A stretch of DNA of 64,000 nt. Origin: Rhodovulum euryhalinum (GTDB lineage Bacteria; Pseudomonadota; Alphaproteobacteria; Rhodobacterales; Rhodobacteraceae). The notes beneath the pieces are model-generated. The model had not been told where the DNA came from. It worked only from the letters and a program-made list of their open reading frames with translations, and ran no database searches. The translations under genes were made by a program, and so were the position numbers. Shown here piece by piece: positions 55,517 through 63,952 of this stretch. The stretch is from positions 1-64,000 of the forward strand of contig NZ_SLWW01000005.1 of assembly GCF_004342445.1 (NCBI RefSeq). The letters are read 5' to 3'. Each line of letters starts with the position of its first letter. Position 1 is the stretch's first letter.

Positions 55517-56224
55517 ATGACCGACACGCCGACCGGCATGGATCATGTCAAGGAACAGCTTCTCGATGCGGCCATGCTGCATGTGCCCTTCGACGGCTGG
55601 AGCGAGGCCGCCTTTCGCGCGGCGGTGGCCGATTCGGGTGTCGAGCTACAGCTTGCGCGCGCCGCCTGCCCGCGCGGCGGGGTGGATCTTGCCGTGGCCT
55701 ACCACCGGCGTGGCGACGACGAGATGGCGCGCCGCCTGAACGCCGTCGATCTGGCCGAGATGCGCATCCGGGACAAGGTGGCGCTGGCGATCCGCTACCG
55801 GATCGAGGCGGTGGACGACAAGGAGGTGGTCCGCCGCGGCGCGACGCTCTTTGCCCTGCCGCAATACGCCTCTGATGGCTCGCGCCTTGTCTGGGGCACC
55901 GCGGACCGGATCTGGATGGCCCTTGGTGACAGCTCGGATGACGTGAACTGGTACACCAAGCGCGCCTCGCTGTCCGCGGTCTATGGTGCGACGGTCCTGT
56001 ACTGGCTGGGCGACGAGACGCCCGGTCACCAGGCCACGTGGGAGTTCCTGGACCGCCGCATCGAGAACGTGATGCAGTTCGAGAAGGCCAAGGCGCAGGC
56101 GCGGAAGAACTGGCTGCTCAAGCCGCTGCTCTTCGGTCCGAACCTGATCGCCAGCCAGATCAGGCCGCCCCACGCCCGGCCCCGCCTTCGCATGCCGGGC
56201 TCGCTGACGCCGCGCACGGAGTGA
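55517..56224 (+). CDS. coq9: COQ9 family protein, ubiquinone synthesis
   Basis: This 235-residue protein has a TetR-like helical N-terminal region (about 10-60) and the COQ9 core (about 115-200, LVWGTADRIWMALGDSSDDVNWYTKR in two parts: GTADRIWMALGD and DVNWYTKRA). COQ9 binds lipid and helps the COQ7 hydroxylation step of ubiquinone synthesis at the inner membrane. AGGAGGGCACGGA is a strong ribosome-binding site. It is followed 2 bp later by a quinone oxidoreductase gene, consistent with a shared quinone theme. Confidence 0.93.
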   Translation: MTDTPTGMDHVKEQLLDAAMLHVPFDGWSEAAFRAAVADSGVELQLARAACPRGGVDLAVAYHRRGDDEMARRLNAVDLAEMRIRDKVALAIRYRIEAVDDKEVVRRGATLFALPQYASDGSRLVWGTADRIWMALGDSSDDVNWYTKRASLSAVYGATVLYWLGDETPGHQATWEFLDRRIENVMQFEKAKAQARKNWLLKPLLFGPNLIASQIRPPHARPRLRMPGSLTPRTE

Positions 56225-56226
56225 GC

Positions 56227-57216
56227 ATGACCCTTTCCGCAACGATGCGCGCGGTGGAAATCACCGAGGCCGGTGGCCCCGACGTTCTGCGCCCGGCCGA
56301 GCGGCCGGTGCCCGTGCCCGGCGCGGGCGAGATCCTGATCCGGCTGGCCTATGCCGGCGTGAACCGGCCCGATGCACTGCAGCGGGCCGGGCTCTACGCG
56401 CCGCCGTCCTGGGCCTCGGACCTGCCGGGACTGGAAGGCGCGGGCGAGGTCGTCGCGCTGGGGCCTGACGTGTCCGGGCCGGCGGTCGGCGATCTGGTCT
56501 GTGCGCTGTTGCCGGGCGGTGGCTATGCGGAATACGTGGTTACCCCCGCGGCGCATGCGCTGCCGGTGCCCGAGGGACTGGACCTGAAACAGGCCGCCTG
56601 CCTGCCCGAGACCTTCTTTACTGTCTGGTCGAACGTCTTCCAGCGCGGCGGGCTGGTGGCGGGCGAGCGGTTCCTGGTCCATGGCGGGTCGTCGGGCATC
56701 GGCACCACCGCGATCCAGCTGGCCCATGTCTTCGGCGCGCGGGTCTTTGCGACCGCGGGCAGCCCCGAGAAATGCGCGGCCTGCGTGGCGCTGGGGGCAG
56801 AGCGCGCCATCGACTACCGCGAAGAGGATTTCGTCGAGGTGCTGCGCGCCGAGGGCGGGGCCGATCTGATCCTCGACATGGTGGGCGGTGACTACTTGCC
56901 CAGGAATGTTCGCGCTCTGGCCGACGAAGGGCGGCTGGTGCAGATCGCCTTTCTCAAGGGGCCGAAGGTGGAACTGAACTTCGCCCAGGTGATGATGCGG
57001 CGGCTGACGATCACGGGTTCGACCCTGCGCCCGCAATCGGACCTTGCCAAGGCGCGGATCGCGGCGGACCTGCGCGAGAAGGTGTGGCCTCTGATCGCCG
57101 CGGGGCGCGTGCTGCCGGTGATGGACAGCGAATTCCCGCTGGCTGACGCCACTGCCGCCCACGCCCGCATGGAATCGAGCGCCCATGTCGGAAAGATCGT
57201 CCTGAAGGTGGCCTGA
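56227..57216 (+). CDS. NAD(P)H quinone oxidoreductase, PIG3 family
   Basis: This 329-residue medium-chain dehydrogenase lacks zinc-binding cysteines. It begins MRAVEITEAGGPDVL after six extra residues and has YAGVNRPDALQRAG, the PIG3-type FFTVWSNVFQRGGL and the cofactor loop VHGGSSGIGTTAIQLA. It reduces quinones with NADPH in related proteins. Cotranscription with COQ9 (2-bp gap) suggests a role in quinone redox balance, which is inference. Confidence 0.92.
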   Translation: MTLSATMRAVEITEAGGPDVLRPAERPVPVPGAGEILIRLAYAGVNRPDALQRAGLYAPPSWASDLPGLEGAGEVVALGPDVSGPAVGDLVCALLPGGGYAEYVVTPAAHALPVPEGLDLKQAACLPETFFTVWSNVFQRGGLVAGERFLVHGGSSGIGTTAIQLAHVFGARVFATAGSPEKCAACVALGAERAIDYREEDFVEVLRAEGGADLILDMVGGDYLPRNVRALADEGRLVQIAFLKGPKVELNFAQVMMRRLTITGSTLRPQSDLAKARIAADLREKVWPLIAAGRVLPVMDSEFPLADATAAHARMESSAHVGKIVLKVA

Positions 57217-57343
57217 CAGCGACCGGCCTGCGAAACGCATTGTTTCGATCCTGCTTCTGGCCATCTTCCTGCCACAGAATTACCTTGATGGAACTGGCCG
57301 CGACCTGCGGCCGGACCTGTAAACGGTGGTCCTGGTGGTGAAT

Positions 57344-57991
57344 ATGCGCGTTTTTGGTGTGGCCGGTCTGGCCCTTGTCGGCTCGCTGGCCGTTGCGTCG
57401 GCCTCGACGATCGATCTCGACTATGTCGGGCAGGAAAAAGGGGCGGTGAATACCTATTTCCGCTTCCTGGGAAAGAACATGGGGGCCAGTGCGGGCGGGT
57501 TCACCTTTGACGTGGCCGGCACGGGCGACCGGCTGCTGGGCTGGTGCGTCGATATCGACCATGTCCTGATCCAGAGCGCGACGCCCTACACGCCCAATCC
57601 CGGCCTTTTCGGCAGCGAGGTGGTCACCAATCTCGACCGGCTGTTCACCCAGCACTACGCCGACGTGGTGGATGCGGTCAGTTCGGCGGCGTTCCAGGTG
57701 GCGATCTGGGAACTGGTCTATGATGGCGGCAATGTCAGCCTTGGCGGGGGTGCGTTCTCGCTGCGCGGCGCGACGCCCGACAGCGTCGAGGACAAGGCTG
57801 CCGATTTCCTGGTGCTCGACGAACGGGCAGGGGGGTATCTCCTGACCTTCCTCGACTCGCAGGCGAGCCCGGTCAAGAGCCAGAACCTCGTGACGGCCGC
57901 ACCGGCCCCGGTTCCGCTGCCGGCCTCGGCGGCGCTGATGCTTGCCGGTCTGGCCGCGTTCGCATTTGCACGGCAGGGCCGCCGCGCCTGA
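57344..57991 (+). CDS. VPLPA-CTERM sorted exported protein
   Basis: This 215-residue protein has a signal peptide (about 1-20, VAGLALVGSLAVASAS) and a C-terminal sorting tail of VPLPASAAL, a hydrophobic helix and a basic end (RQGRRA). That tail is recognised by exosortase systems in Rhodobacterales. The middle (about 21-185) resembles secreted PEP-CTERM-type proteins with GWCVDIDHV and FQVAIWELVYD. Its function is unknown; surface or matrix display is likely. No exosortase gene is nearby. The start at 57344 gives the proper signal peptide. Confidence 0.85.
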   Translation: MRVFGVAGLALVGSLAVASASTIDLDYVGQEKGAVNTYFRFLGKNMGASAGGFTFDVAGTGDRLLGWCVDIDHVLIQSATPYTPNPGLFGSEVVTNLDRLFTQHYADVVDAVSSAAFQVAIWELVYDGGNVSLGGGAFSLRGATPDSVEDKAADFLVLDERAGGYLLTFLDSQASPVKSQNLVTAAPAPVPLPASAALMLAGLAAFAFARQGRRA

Positions 57992-58142
57992 TCGGCGCGC
58001 AGGCGGCCCGGGCCGGCAAAAGGCCGCCGCCCGCTCTCGATCCCGGGCGTGTTTGGGGGAACGCGCTCGTGGCGTCGGCGGGACAAGGCGGCCGGCCCCG
58101 CCCTGATCGGGCGGGGCCGGCGAGTTTCGCGCCGGGCGTTTC

Positions 58143-58772
58143 CTAGTGGATTGCCTCCATCAGCGCGTCACGCAGGTCGCAATCCTCGATCACGTCATCG
58201 CCGCAGAGCCGGGGCTTTAGATCGCGGGTCAGGCAAAGCCGCGCCTCCTGGATGCGGCCGGCCTTGCAGGTGATCGTCAGCATGTCGGGCCGCCACCCGG
58301 GGTTGGCCTGCAGGAACGCCTCTTCCACCACGGCGGCGGGCAGGCGCACGCCATCGGGCAGCTTGCCGAAAACGTCGGGCCGATTGACCGTGTCGTAGGC
58401 GCGCCGGGAAAGCGCGAAATATTCTGCCGAGGACAGACCGGAACAGCGCCCGTGCTTGTTCCACTGGTGCCAGGCGGCGCCGGGGCTGCCCATGATGTCG
58501 GCCATTGCGCGGGTTTCGCGTCGCGAGGGCCTGGGCTTCGTTGTCGGGCAGTTGCTGGGCCAGCCGCGTTCGTATTGCGGCCAAAGCCCGTGCAAGACCC
58601 AGCCGCGGCTGGCGCCATCGTCGCATTGCGGACTGTCGCGGCGCTCGCCTTCGAGCGTGCACCATGTCGGGGACCAGCTGAGCGACAGCACGTAGTAATC
58701 GAATGCCCCGGCCGTTTCACCTTCGGCGCGGGCGATCGTGGCAGTCAGAACCAGCAGGACGAGCCAGCGCAT
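58143..58772 (-). CDS. Secreted ribonuclease T2
   Basis: This 209-residue exported enzyme has a signal peptide (about 1-17). The CAS I motif is WVLHGLWPQY with its catalytic His, and CAS II is HQWNKHGRCSG. Cysteines expected for disulfides are present. It cleaves RNA in the periplasm or outside, probably for nutrient salvage. The start at 58772 follows AAAAGAGAAA and gives the signal peptide MRWLVLLVLTATIARA. Confidence 0.94.
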   Translation of the reverse strand: MRWLVLLVLTATIARAEGETAGAFDYYVLSLSWSPTWCTLEGERRDSPQCDDGASRGWVLHGLWPQYERGWPSNCPTTKPRPSRRETRAMADIMGSPGAAWHQWNKHGRCSGLSSAEYFALSRRAYDTVNRPDVFGKLPDGVRLPAAVVEEAFLQANPGWRPDMLTITCKAGRIQEARLCLTRDLKPRLCGDDVIEDCDLRDALMEAIH

Positions 58773-58904
58773 TTTCTCTTTTCTCCGGACCCGTTGCCGA
58801 CTATATACGCGGTCAATCTCCCCGAAAACGAGGATTGGCGCCACACCGGCGCAGCCGTTTTCCCGGCTGGGGAGCCTTTTGTTTGTTCGAGAGGAGTTTC
58901 ACCC

Positions 58905-59669
58905 ATGAACAAGCCGATCATGGCCAAGGCCACCGCAGTCTGGCTGGTAGACAACACGACGCTGAGTTTCAAGCAGATCGCCGAATTCTGCGGCATGCAT
59001 GAACTCGAGGTCCAGGGGATCGCCGATGGCGATGTCGCCACGGGCGTCAAGGGCTTTGACCCGATCGCCAACAGCCAGCTTGACCCGGTCGAGATCCGCA
59101 AGGGCGAGGCCGATCCGCTCTACCGGCTCAAGCTCAAGTTCAATCCCGCCGCCGTCGGCGAGGAGAAGCGGCGCGGGCCCCGCTATACCCCGCTGTCCAA
59201 GCGTCAGGACCGGCCTGCGGCGATACTGTGGCTGGTCAAGTTCCATCCCGAACTGTCGGACGGCCAGATCTCCAAGCTGGTCGGCACCACCAAGCCGACG
59301 ATCCAGTCGATTCGCGAACGGACCCACTGGAACATCTCGAACATCCAGCCGATCGACCCCGTGGCGCTGGGGCTCTGCCGGCAGAGCGAGCTTGACGCCG
59401 CCGTGCAGAAGGCGGCCAAGGCCAGGGCGGCCGACGGCGCGCTGATGTCGGACGACGAGCGGCGCAAGCTGGTGTCGACCGAACAATCGCTCGGGATGGA
59501 TCCCGAGCCGCGCCTTCCGACCGCGATCTCGGGGCTTGAGACCTTCACGCTGTCGGGTGCGCGGGACGACGACGAGGAAGACGACACGATCCCCGACGCG
59601 GACAGCTTCTTCAACCTGCCCGATGCGGACGATGACGAGGACGACGAGGACGACGAGGACCGGCGCTAG
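58905..59669 (+). CDS. trcR: TrcR family cell-cycle regulator (DUF1013)
   Basis: This 254-residue cytoplasmic protein has the conserved DUF1013 domain (about 8-170). It contains TAVWLVDNTTLSFKQIAEFCGMHELEVQ (shown as WLVDNTTLSF and IAEFCGMHELEVQ), GPRYTPLSKRQDRPAAI and a helix-turn-helix-like GQISKLVGTTKPTIQSIRER. The alphaproteobacterial family was named for transcriptional control of the cell cycle. The C-terminal 35 residues are almost wholly Asp/Glu. GAGAGGAGTTTCACCC precedes the ATG. Its stop overlaps the convergent glycosyltransferase gene by 4 bp. Confidence 0.9.
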   Translation: MNKPIMAKATAVWLVDNTTLSFKQIAEFCGMHELEVQGIADGDVATGVKGFDPIANSQLDPVEIRKGEADPLYRLKLKFNPAAVGEEKRRGPRYTPLSKRQDRPAAILWLVKFHPELSDGQISKLVGTTKPTIQSIRERTHWNISNIQPIDPVALGLCRQSELDAAVQKAAKARAADGALMSDDERRKLVSTEQSLGMDPEPRLPTAISGLETFTLSGARDDDEEDDTIPDADSFFNLPDADDDEDDEDDEDRR

Positions 59670-60853
59670 GCGAGGTCCCGGTCAGGATCGCGCGCCCGGA
59701 CCGCCCGGCGCGCGATCACGGCCATCAGCGCCAGGGGAACCACCACGCCCGGCGACATCGTCATGCCGATCGGCAGGCTGCCAAGCGGCAGGGCGGCGAT
59801 GAAAACGGCCAGCATGACCGCCTTTTCGAACGCCAGCGCGCCCGTGCGTTCGATCTCGCGGAACAGCACCAGCATCGGCACCACCAGAACCGTCCAGTCG
59901 TAAAGGAAGTTGTGCGGCGAAGCGGGCACCATCGCGGCCACCGTGAACGCGAACAGCAGCGGGAGCGGTACCCGCCGGCGCGCCATCAGCAGGATCGCCG
60001 CGGCCACGGCCGCGATGAAGCCAAGCTGCACCAGCCGGGCGGTTCCGGCCCCGGCCCCCATCCCGAGTACCAGCGCATGGGGCGAGGCGATCCGCGCCAT
60101 CGGAAAGCTGCCCGCCGTGCCGTGGAACTGCGAGAGATTGCGCAGGTTCTCGGCGAAGAAGGCCTGCCAGGGGGCGACGCCGTAGGCGACCAGCGACAGG
60201 CCAACCGCTACGGCGACGGTCGCGGCGGCGGCGCCGATCGCCCGCCACTGGCCAAGAGCCGCCAGGAGCACCGGGAACAGGATGGCGAGGTGCGGCTTGT
60301 AGCACAGGCAGCCCAATGCGACGCCGGCCAGCGCGGGGCGGACGGCCAGCGCGCGGAAGGCCCAGATGACCAGCGCCGCCGTCAGAAATCCGTTCTGTCC
60401 GTCGAAGAGGTTGTAGAACACCGGGGCCGAGGCCGCGATCGCCCAGGCCTCGTCCCGATGGCGGATCAGCGGGCGCACAGCCAGCGCGAACAGGGCCGCC
60501 GTGACGGTGGTCCAGGCCGCAAGCGCGGCGAAATAGGGCAAGTGCGCCAGAGGTTCCAGCGGCAGGAAAAAGACTGGCGGGTAGTACCAGCCCAGGAGGT
60601 TGTCCATGCCCGGCAGGATCGTCGAATAGACCTGCTTCAGCGCGTCCGGATCATAGGCCTGGGCCGCGGCACCGCTGGCGGCCATCCGGGCGGCGGCGTG
60701 GAAGACGATGAAATCCCCGCCCGGGTTCGCCACGCCCGACAAGGGCCGCGCGAGCCAGTAGCCGATGGTCAGCACGGCCGAAACGAGATAGCCCAGCACG
60801 ATGATGCGCGGATAGGTGCGCAGGCGGTCTTCGTTGAAAAAGGCCAATGGCAA
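59666..60853 (-). CDS. DUF2029 / GT87 family membrane glycosyltransferase
   Basis: This 395-residue protein has about ten membrane helices. It contains the family's conserved GGDFIVFHAAAR segment near residue 45 and GWYYPPVFFLPLEPLA near residue 88. GT87 enzymes use polyprenyl-phosphate mannose or similar donors in the periplasm; the acceptor here is unknown. No ATG fits. TTG at 60853 is the annotated start, but a second TTG two codons on, or a start slightly upstream, is possible. Confidence 0.85.
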   Translation of the reverse strand: MPLAFFNEDRLRTYPRIIVLGYLVSAVLTIGYWLARPLSGVANPGGDFIVFHAAARMAASGAAAQAYDPDALKQVYSTILPGMDNLLGWYYPPVFFLPLEPLAHLPYFAALAAWTTVTAALFALAVRPLIRHRDEAWAIAASAPVFYNLFDGQNGFLTAALVIWAFRALAVRPALAGVALGCLCYKPHLAILFPVLLAALGQWRAIGAAAATVAVAVGLSLVAYGVAPWQAFFAENLRNLSQFHGTAGSFPMARIASPHALVLGMGAGAGTARLVQLGFIAAVAAAILLMARRRVPLPLLFAFTVAAMVPASPHNFLYDWTVLVVPMLVLFREIERTGALAFEKAVMLAVFIAALPLGSLPIGMTMSPGVVVPLALMAVIARRAVRARDPDRDLA

Positions 60854-61007
60854 ACTCGTCCGGGAAATCCGACCTGATGACAGGCTGCCCGCTGCGGCCC
60901 ATGCAAGTCAACGGCGGGAATGACGCGCGCCACCCGACTGTCGGACACCCGTTTGCGGGCGCCGTCGTCCGGCCCCGCACTGCTGCCCGCCAGCCGAGGC
61001 GCCGCGA

Positions 61008-61514
61008 TCACATGCCGAGGCTTTGCAGGTAGGCAATCACCGCCGCACGATCCGCCGCCTTGTCAAGGCCGGCGAAGGTCATTGCCGTGCCCGGGGCGTA
61101 GTCCCGGGGATTGGTGATGAACGCGTCGATCCGCTCGGGCGTCCATTCGCCGTCGAGACCTGTCATCGCATCAGAGTACTTGAACTCCGACACCGACGCC
61201 ACCGCGCGGCCCACCACGTTGTAGAGCGATGGGCCAACCATGTGGACCCCTTCCTCGACCCTGTGGCAGGCGCGACATTCCTTGAAAACCCGTTCTCCCG
61301 CCGCGGGGTCGGCTGCGGCCAGCAACTCTTCGAAGCTCTGTTCCTCGGCCGGGGCTGCGGGCGCCTCTTCCTCGTCCCGCAGGATCACATAGGCTGGTTC
61401 CTCGAGGTCCCGGTTGGTGAAAAGACCGCCGCTTGCCAGGTTGACGACGAAGAAGATCGCCAGGGCAAGGCACAAGGCGGCCGCGAATTTGATGAAGCCC
61501 AAGATGGCCGACAT
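61008..61514 (-). CDS. Membrane-anchored c-type cytochrome
   Basis: This 168-residue protein has an N-terminal uncleaved anchor (about 5-29), an acidic Glu/Ala/Pro-rich linker (about 38-62), then a class I cytochrome c domain with the heme site CRACH and a distal Met in GTAMTFAGL. It resembles CycM/cytochrome c-552 proteins that carry electrons from the bc1 complex to a terminal oxidase. The start at 61514 is chosen for GGGAAA upstream; an ATG 17 codons earlier is possible. It is divergent from pheA. Confidence 0.92.
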   Translation of the reverse strand: MSAILGFIKFAAALCLALAIFFVVNLASGGLFTNRDLEEPAYVILRDEEEAPAAPAEEQSFEELLAAADPAAGERVFKECRACHRVEEGVHMVGPSLYNVVGRAVASVSEFKYSDAMTGLDGEWTPERIDAFITNPRDYAPGTAMTFAGLDKAADRAAVIAYLQSLGM

Positions 61515-61622
61515 GTCGATTTCCCGTTTTTCCCGGGTCTTTCCTATGCGCTTCAACTCTGCCATTGCAAGGTTTATCAACCCGCGCACAGCCCGAAGAC
61601 CCGGCCAAGGAGGGCCCGCCCC

Positions 61623-62456
61623 ATGACCCGACGCATCGCCTTCCAGGGAGAGCCCGGCGCCTATTCGCACCAGGCCTGCCGCGACGCCCGCCCGCAGATG
61701 GAGGCCGTGCCCTGCCGGACCTTCGAGGACGTGATCGATGCCGTGCGGAACGGCGAGGCGGACCTTGCGATGCTGCCGGTCGAGAACTCGACCTACGGGC
61801 GGGTGGCCGACATCCACCAGCTCTTGCCCGACTCCGGACTGCACATCGTCGAAGAGGCCTTCGTTCGGGTGCATATCAACCTCCTGGGCGTGCCGGGGGC
61901 GCGGCTGGACGAGATCCGCCGGGCGATGAGCCACACGGTGCTGCTGGGCCAGTGCCGCGACTTCCTGCAGGCGCGCGGAATTCACCGGGTGACGGGGGCC
62001 GATACCGCGGGGTCGGCCCGGCATGTCGCCGAGGAGGGCGACCGGGCGCTGGCGGCGCTGGCGGGCGACCTTGCGGCCGAGATCTACGGGCTGGATGTTC
62101 TTGCCCGGCATATCGAGGATCACGACAAGAACACCACGCGGTTCCTGCTGATGGCGCGCAAGCCCGACTGGTCGCGGCGCGGCGATCTGGGGATGATGAC
62201 GACCTTCGTGTTCCAGGTGCGCAATATCCCGGCCGCGCTTTACAAGGCGATGGGGGGCTTTGCCACCAACGGCGTGAACATGACCAAGCTGGAAAGCTAC
62301 ATGGTCGACGGGTCATTCACCGCGACCCAGTTCTATGCCGATATCGAGGGCCACCCCGAGGATCCGAATGTCAGGCTGGCGCTTGAGGAACTGGACTATT
62401 TCACCACCAAGACCGAGATCCTGGGGGTTTACCCGGCGGATCGCAAACGCCACTAG
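61623..62456 (+). CDS. pheA: Prephenate dehydratase
   Basis: This 277-residue enzyme converts prephenate to phenylpyruvate for phenylalanine synthesis. The catalytic domain (about 3-180) has GEPGAYSHQA, LPVENSTYGRV and the conserved TRF motif in NTTRFLLMA. An ACT domain (about 195-270, TKLESYMVDG) provides feedback inhibition by phenylalanine. There is no chorismate mutase domain, so it is the monofunctional form. It is followed 7 bp later by the convergent SRPBCC gene. Confidence 0.96.
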   Translation: MTRRIAFQGEPGAYSHQACRDARPQMEAVPCRTFEDVIDAVRNGEADLAMLPVENSTYGRVADIHQLLPDSGLHIVEEAFVRVHINLLGVPGARLDEIRRAMSHTVLLGQCRDFLQARGIHRVTGADTAGSARHVAEEGDRALAALAGDLAAEIYGLDVLARHIEDHDKNTTRFLLMARKPDWSRRGDLGMMTTFVFQVRNIPAALYKAMGGFATNGVNMTKLESYMVDGSFTATQFYADIEGHPEDPNVRLALEELDYFTTKTEILGVYPADRKRH

Positions 62457-62463
62457 GACGGGG

Positions 62464-62937
62464 CTAGAAGTCGGTTCCGTGGAAGGTGCCGGCCTCGAGT
62501 TCGCGGGCAAAGCGGGCGACGCCCGACTTGAATCGCTCTGACATCCGGCCTTTTGCCAGGTGCAGGGTCTGCAGCAGCAGCCGCGCCTGAAACGATTGCG
62601 GGCGCAGGTCGACCGCGACCGCCAGCCGGGTCCGCTGCGGTGCCAGGCGCAAGAGGTCGAGCGTGCTGACGCCGGTCAGGTCGTTGACCGTCGATTGCAC
62701 GACCAGGTTCTCGGGCGGCAGGAATGTCGTCAACTCGCTGTGCAGCGCGCGGCGCTTGCCACGGAAGGTAAACCGGGCGGTCCAGGCCATGCCCGGCCCC
62801 GGTGCCTCAAGCGAGTCAAGGCGGGTGATCTCGGCGCCCCGGCGCATCGCGGCGCGCTCCAGCCGGTCGAAATCCGAGATCACCGCGAAGACCTCCTCGA
62901 TGGGGAGCCCGATATCCTCTCGTGTGGAAAACTTCAT
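62464..62937 (-). CDS. SRPBCC family protein
   Basis: This 157-residue protein has a START/Bet v1-like ligand-binding fold. It begins MKFSTREDIGLPIEEVFAVISDFDRLER, shown as TREDIGLPIEEVFAVISD. It has no membrane segment and no catalytic motif, so it probably binds a hydrophobic small molecule. It lies 40 bp downstream of nudC on the same strand and may share its transcript. Ligand unknown. Confidence 0.85.
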   Translation of the reverse strand: MKFSTREDIGLPIEEVFAVISDFDRLERAAMRRGAEITRLDSLEAPGPGMAWTARFTFRGKRRALHSELTTFLPPENLVVQSTVNDLTGVSTLDLLRLAPQRTRLAVAVDLRPQSFQARLLLQTLHLAKGRMSERFKSGVARFARELEAGTFHGTDF

Positions 62938-62977
62938 CGTGCCATCGCCCGTTTCGCCGTTCCCATCAGATCTTGCG

Positions 62978-63937
62978 TCAATCCAGCCGGTCCGCAAGCC
63001 ACAATCCGAGGATGAAATGGGCGATCGCGCCTTTTCGCGCAGGCAGGATGTCATCGCGCTCGCCGGCGAAGGCGGCCAGCAGGTCTTCGCGCGTGATCCA
63101 GCGGGCGGCTTCGAGTTCGACGGGATCCAGCGTTATCTCGCGGGCGGTCGCGTGCCCGTGGCAACCGATCATCAGAGAGGCCGGAAAGGGCCATGGCTGG
63201 CTGGCGAGGTAGGAAACCGGGCCGACCGGGATGCCGGCCTCTTCCATCACCTCGCGGCGGACCGCCGCCTCGATGGTCTCGCCCGGTTCGACAAAGCCTG
63301 CCAGCAGCGAGAACATCCCCTCGGGCCAGCCCGGCGACCGGCCCAGAAGAACGGAATTGCCGTGCGTGATCAGCATGATGACCACCGGATCGGTGCGCGG
63401 GAAGTGCTGGCCGCCGCAGGACGGGCAGTCGCGTTGCCAGCCCGCCTGGATGACGCGGCTTTCAGCCCCGCAACGGGCGCAGAACCGGTGGGTGGCATGC
63501 CAGCCGAGGATGGCCCTCGCCGTGGCGGCAAACTCGGCGTCCAGCGCCGACAACCGCGTCATCTCGCGGCGCAGTTCCGCGAAGACGTGGTCTTCGGGCA
63601 GATCCGGGTGGCGCTGTTCGGACGGATCGGCAAAGGCGCCAAGCGTTCCAGGCAGGTCGGCTGGCTGCCAGTCGGACAGATCCACCGCGAACCGGGCGTG
63701 ACCCCCGGCAAGACCCAGGAACACCGCGTCGGTGCCCTGGCTGGCGAGTACCGGATGGTCCGCCGCAAGCCATCCGAGCCCGTCGGCACAGACCAGCGGC
63801 TTGCCCTGCCAGAGCGGCAGAGCCCGCGCCGCCCCGTTGCTGCGCAGGTCTGCCAGCGCGGCGCGGTCGGAACGCAGATGCGCCGCCCGGTCGAGCCCGC
63901 CGCCCCCGCCGAATGTCACCCGCTCTGCCAGCCGCAT
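62978..63937 (-). CDS. nudC: NAD(H) pyrophosphatase NudC
   Basis: This 319-residue Nudix enzyme cleaves NADH to NMNH and AMP and can remove NAD caps from RNA. It has an N-terminal NUDIX-like domain, a zinc ribbon (CARC, CPSC), the Nudix box GFVEPGETIEAAVRREVMEEAG split as GFVEPGETIEAA and RREVMEEAGI, and the NudC tag SQPWPFPASLM. All motif residues are intact. It follows a partial gene at the window edge by 15 bp. Confidence 0.96.
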   Translation of the reverse strand: MRLAERVTFGGGGGLDRAAHLRSDRAALADLRSNGAARALPLWQGKPLVCADGLGWLAADHPVLASQGTDAVFLGLAGGHARFAVDLSDWQPADLPGTLGAFADPSEQRHPDLPEDHVFAELRREMTRLSALDAEFAATARAILGWHATHRFCARCGAESRVIQAGWQRDCPSCGGQHFPRTDPVVIMLITHGNSVLLGRSPGWPEGMFSLLAGFVEPGETIEAAVRREVMEEAGIPVGPVSYLASQPWPFPASLMIGCHGHATAREITLDPVELEAARWITREDLLAAFAGERDDILPARKGAIAHFILGLWLADRLD

Positions 63938-63952
63938 CCACGTTCTCCACGG

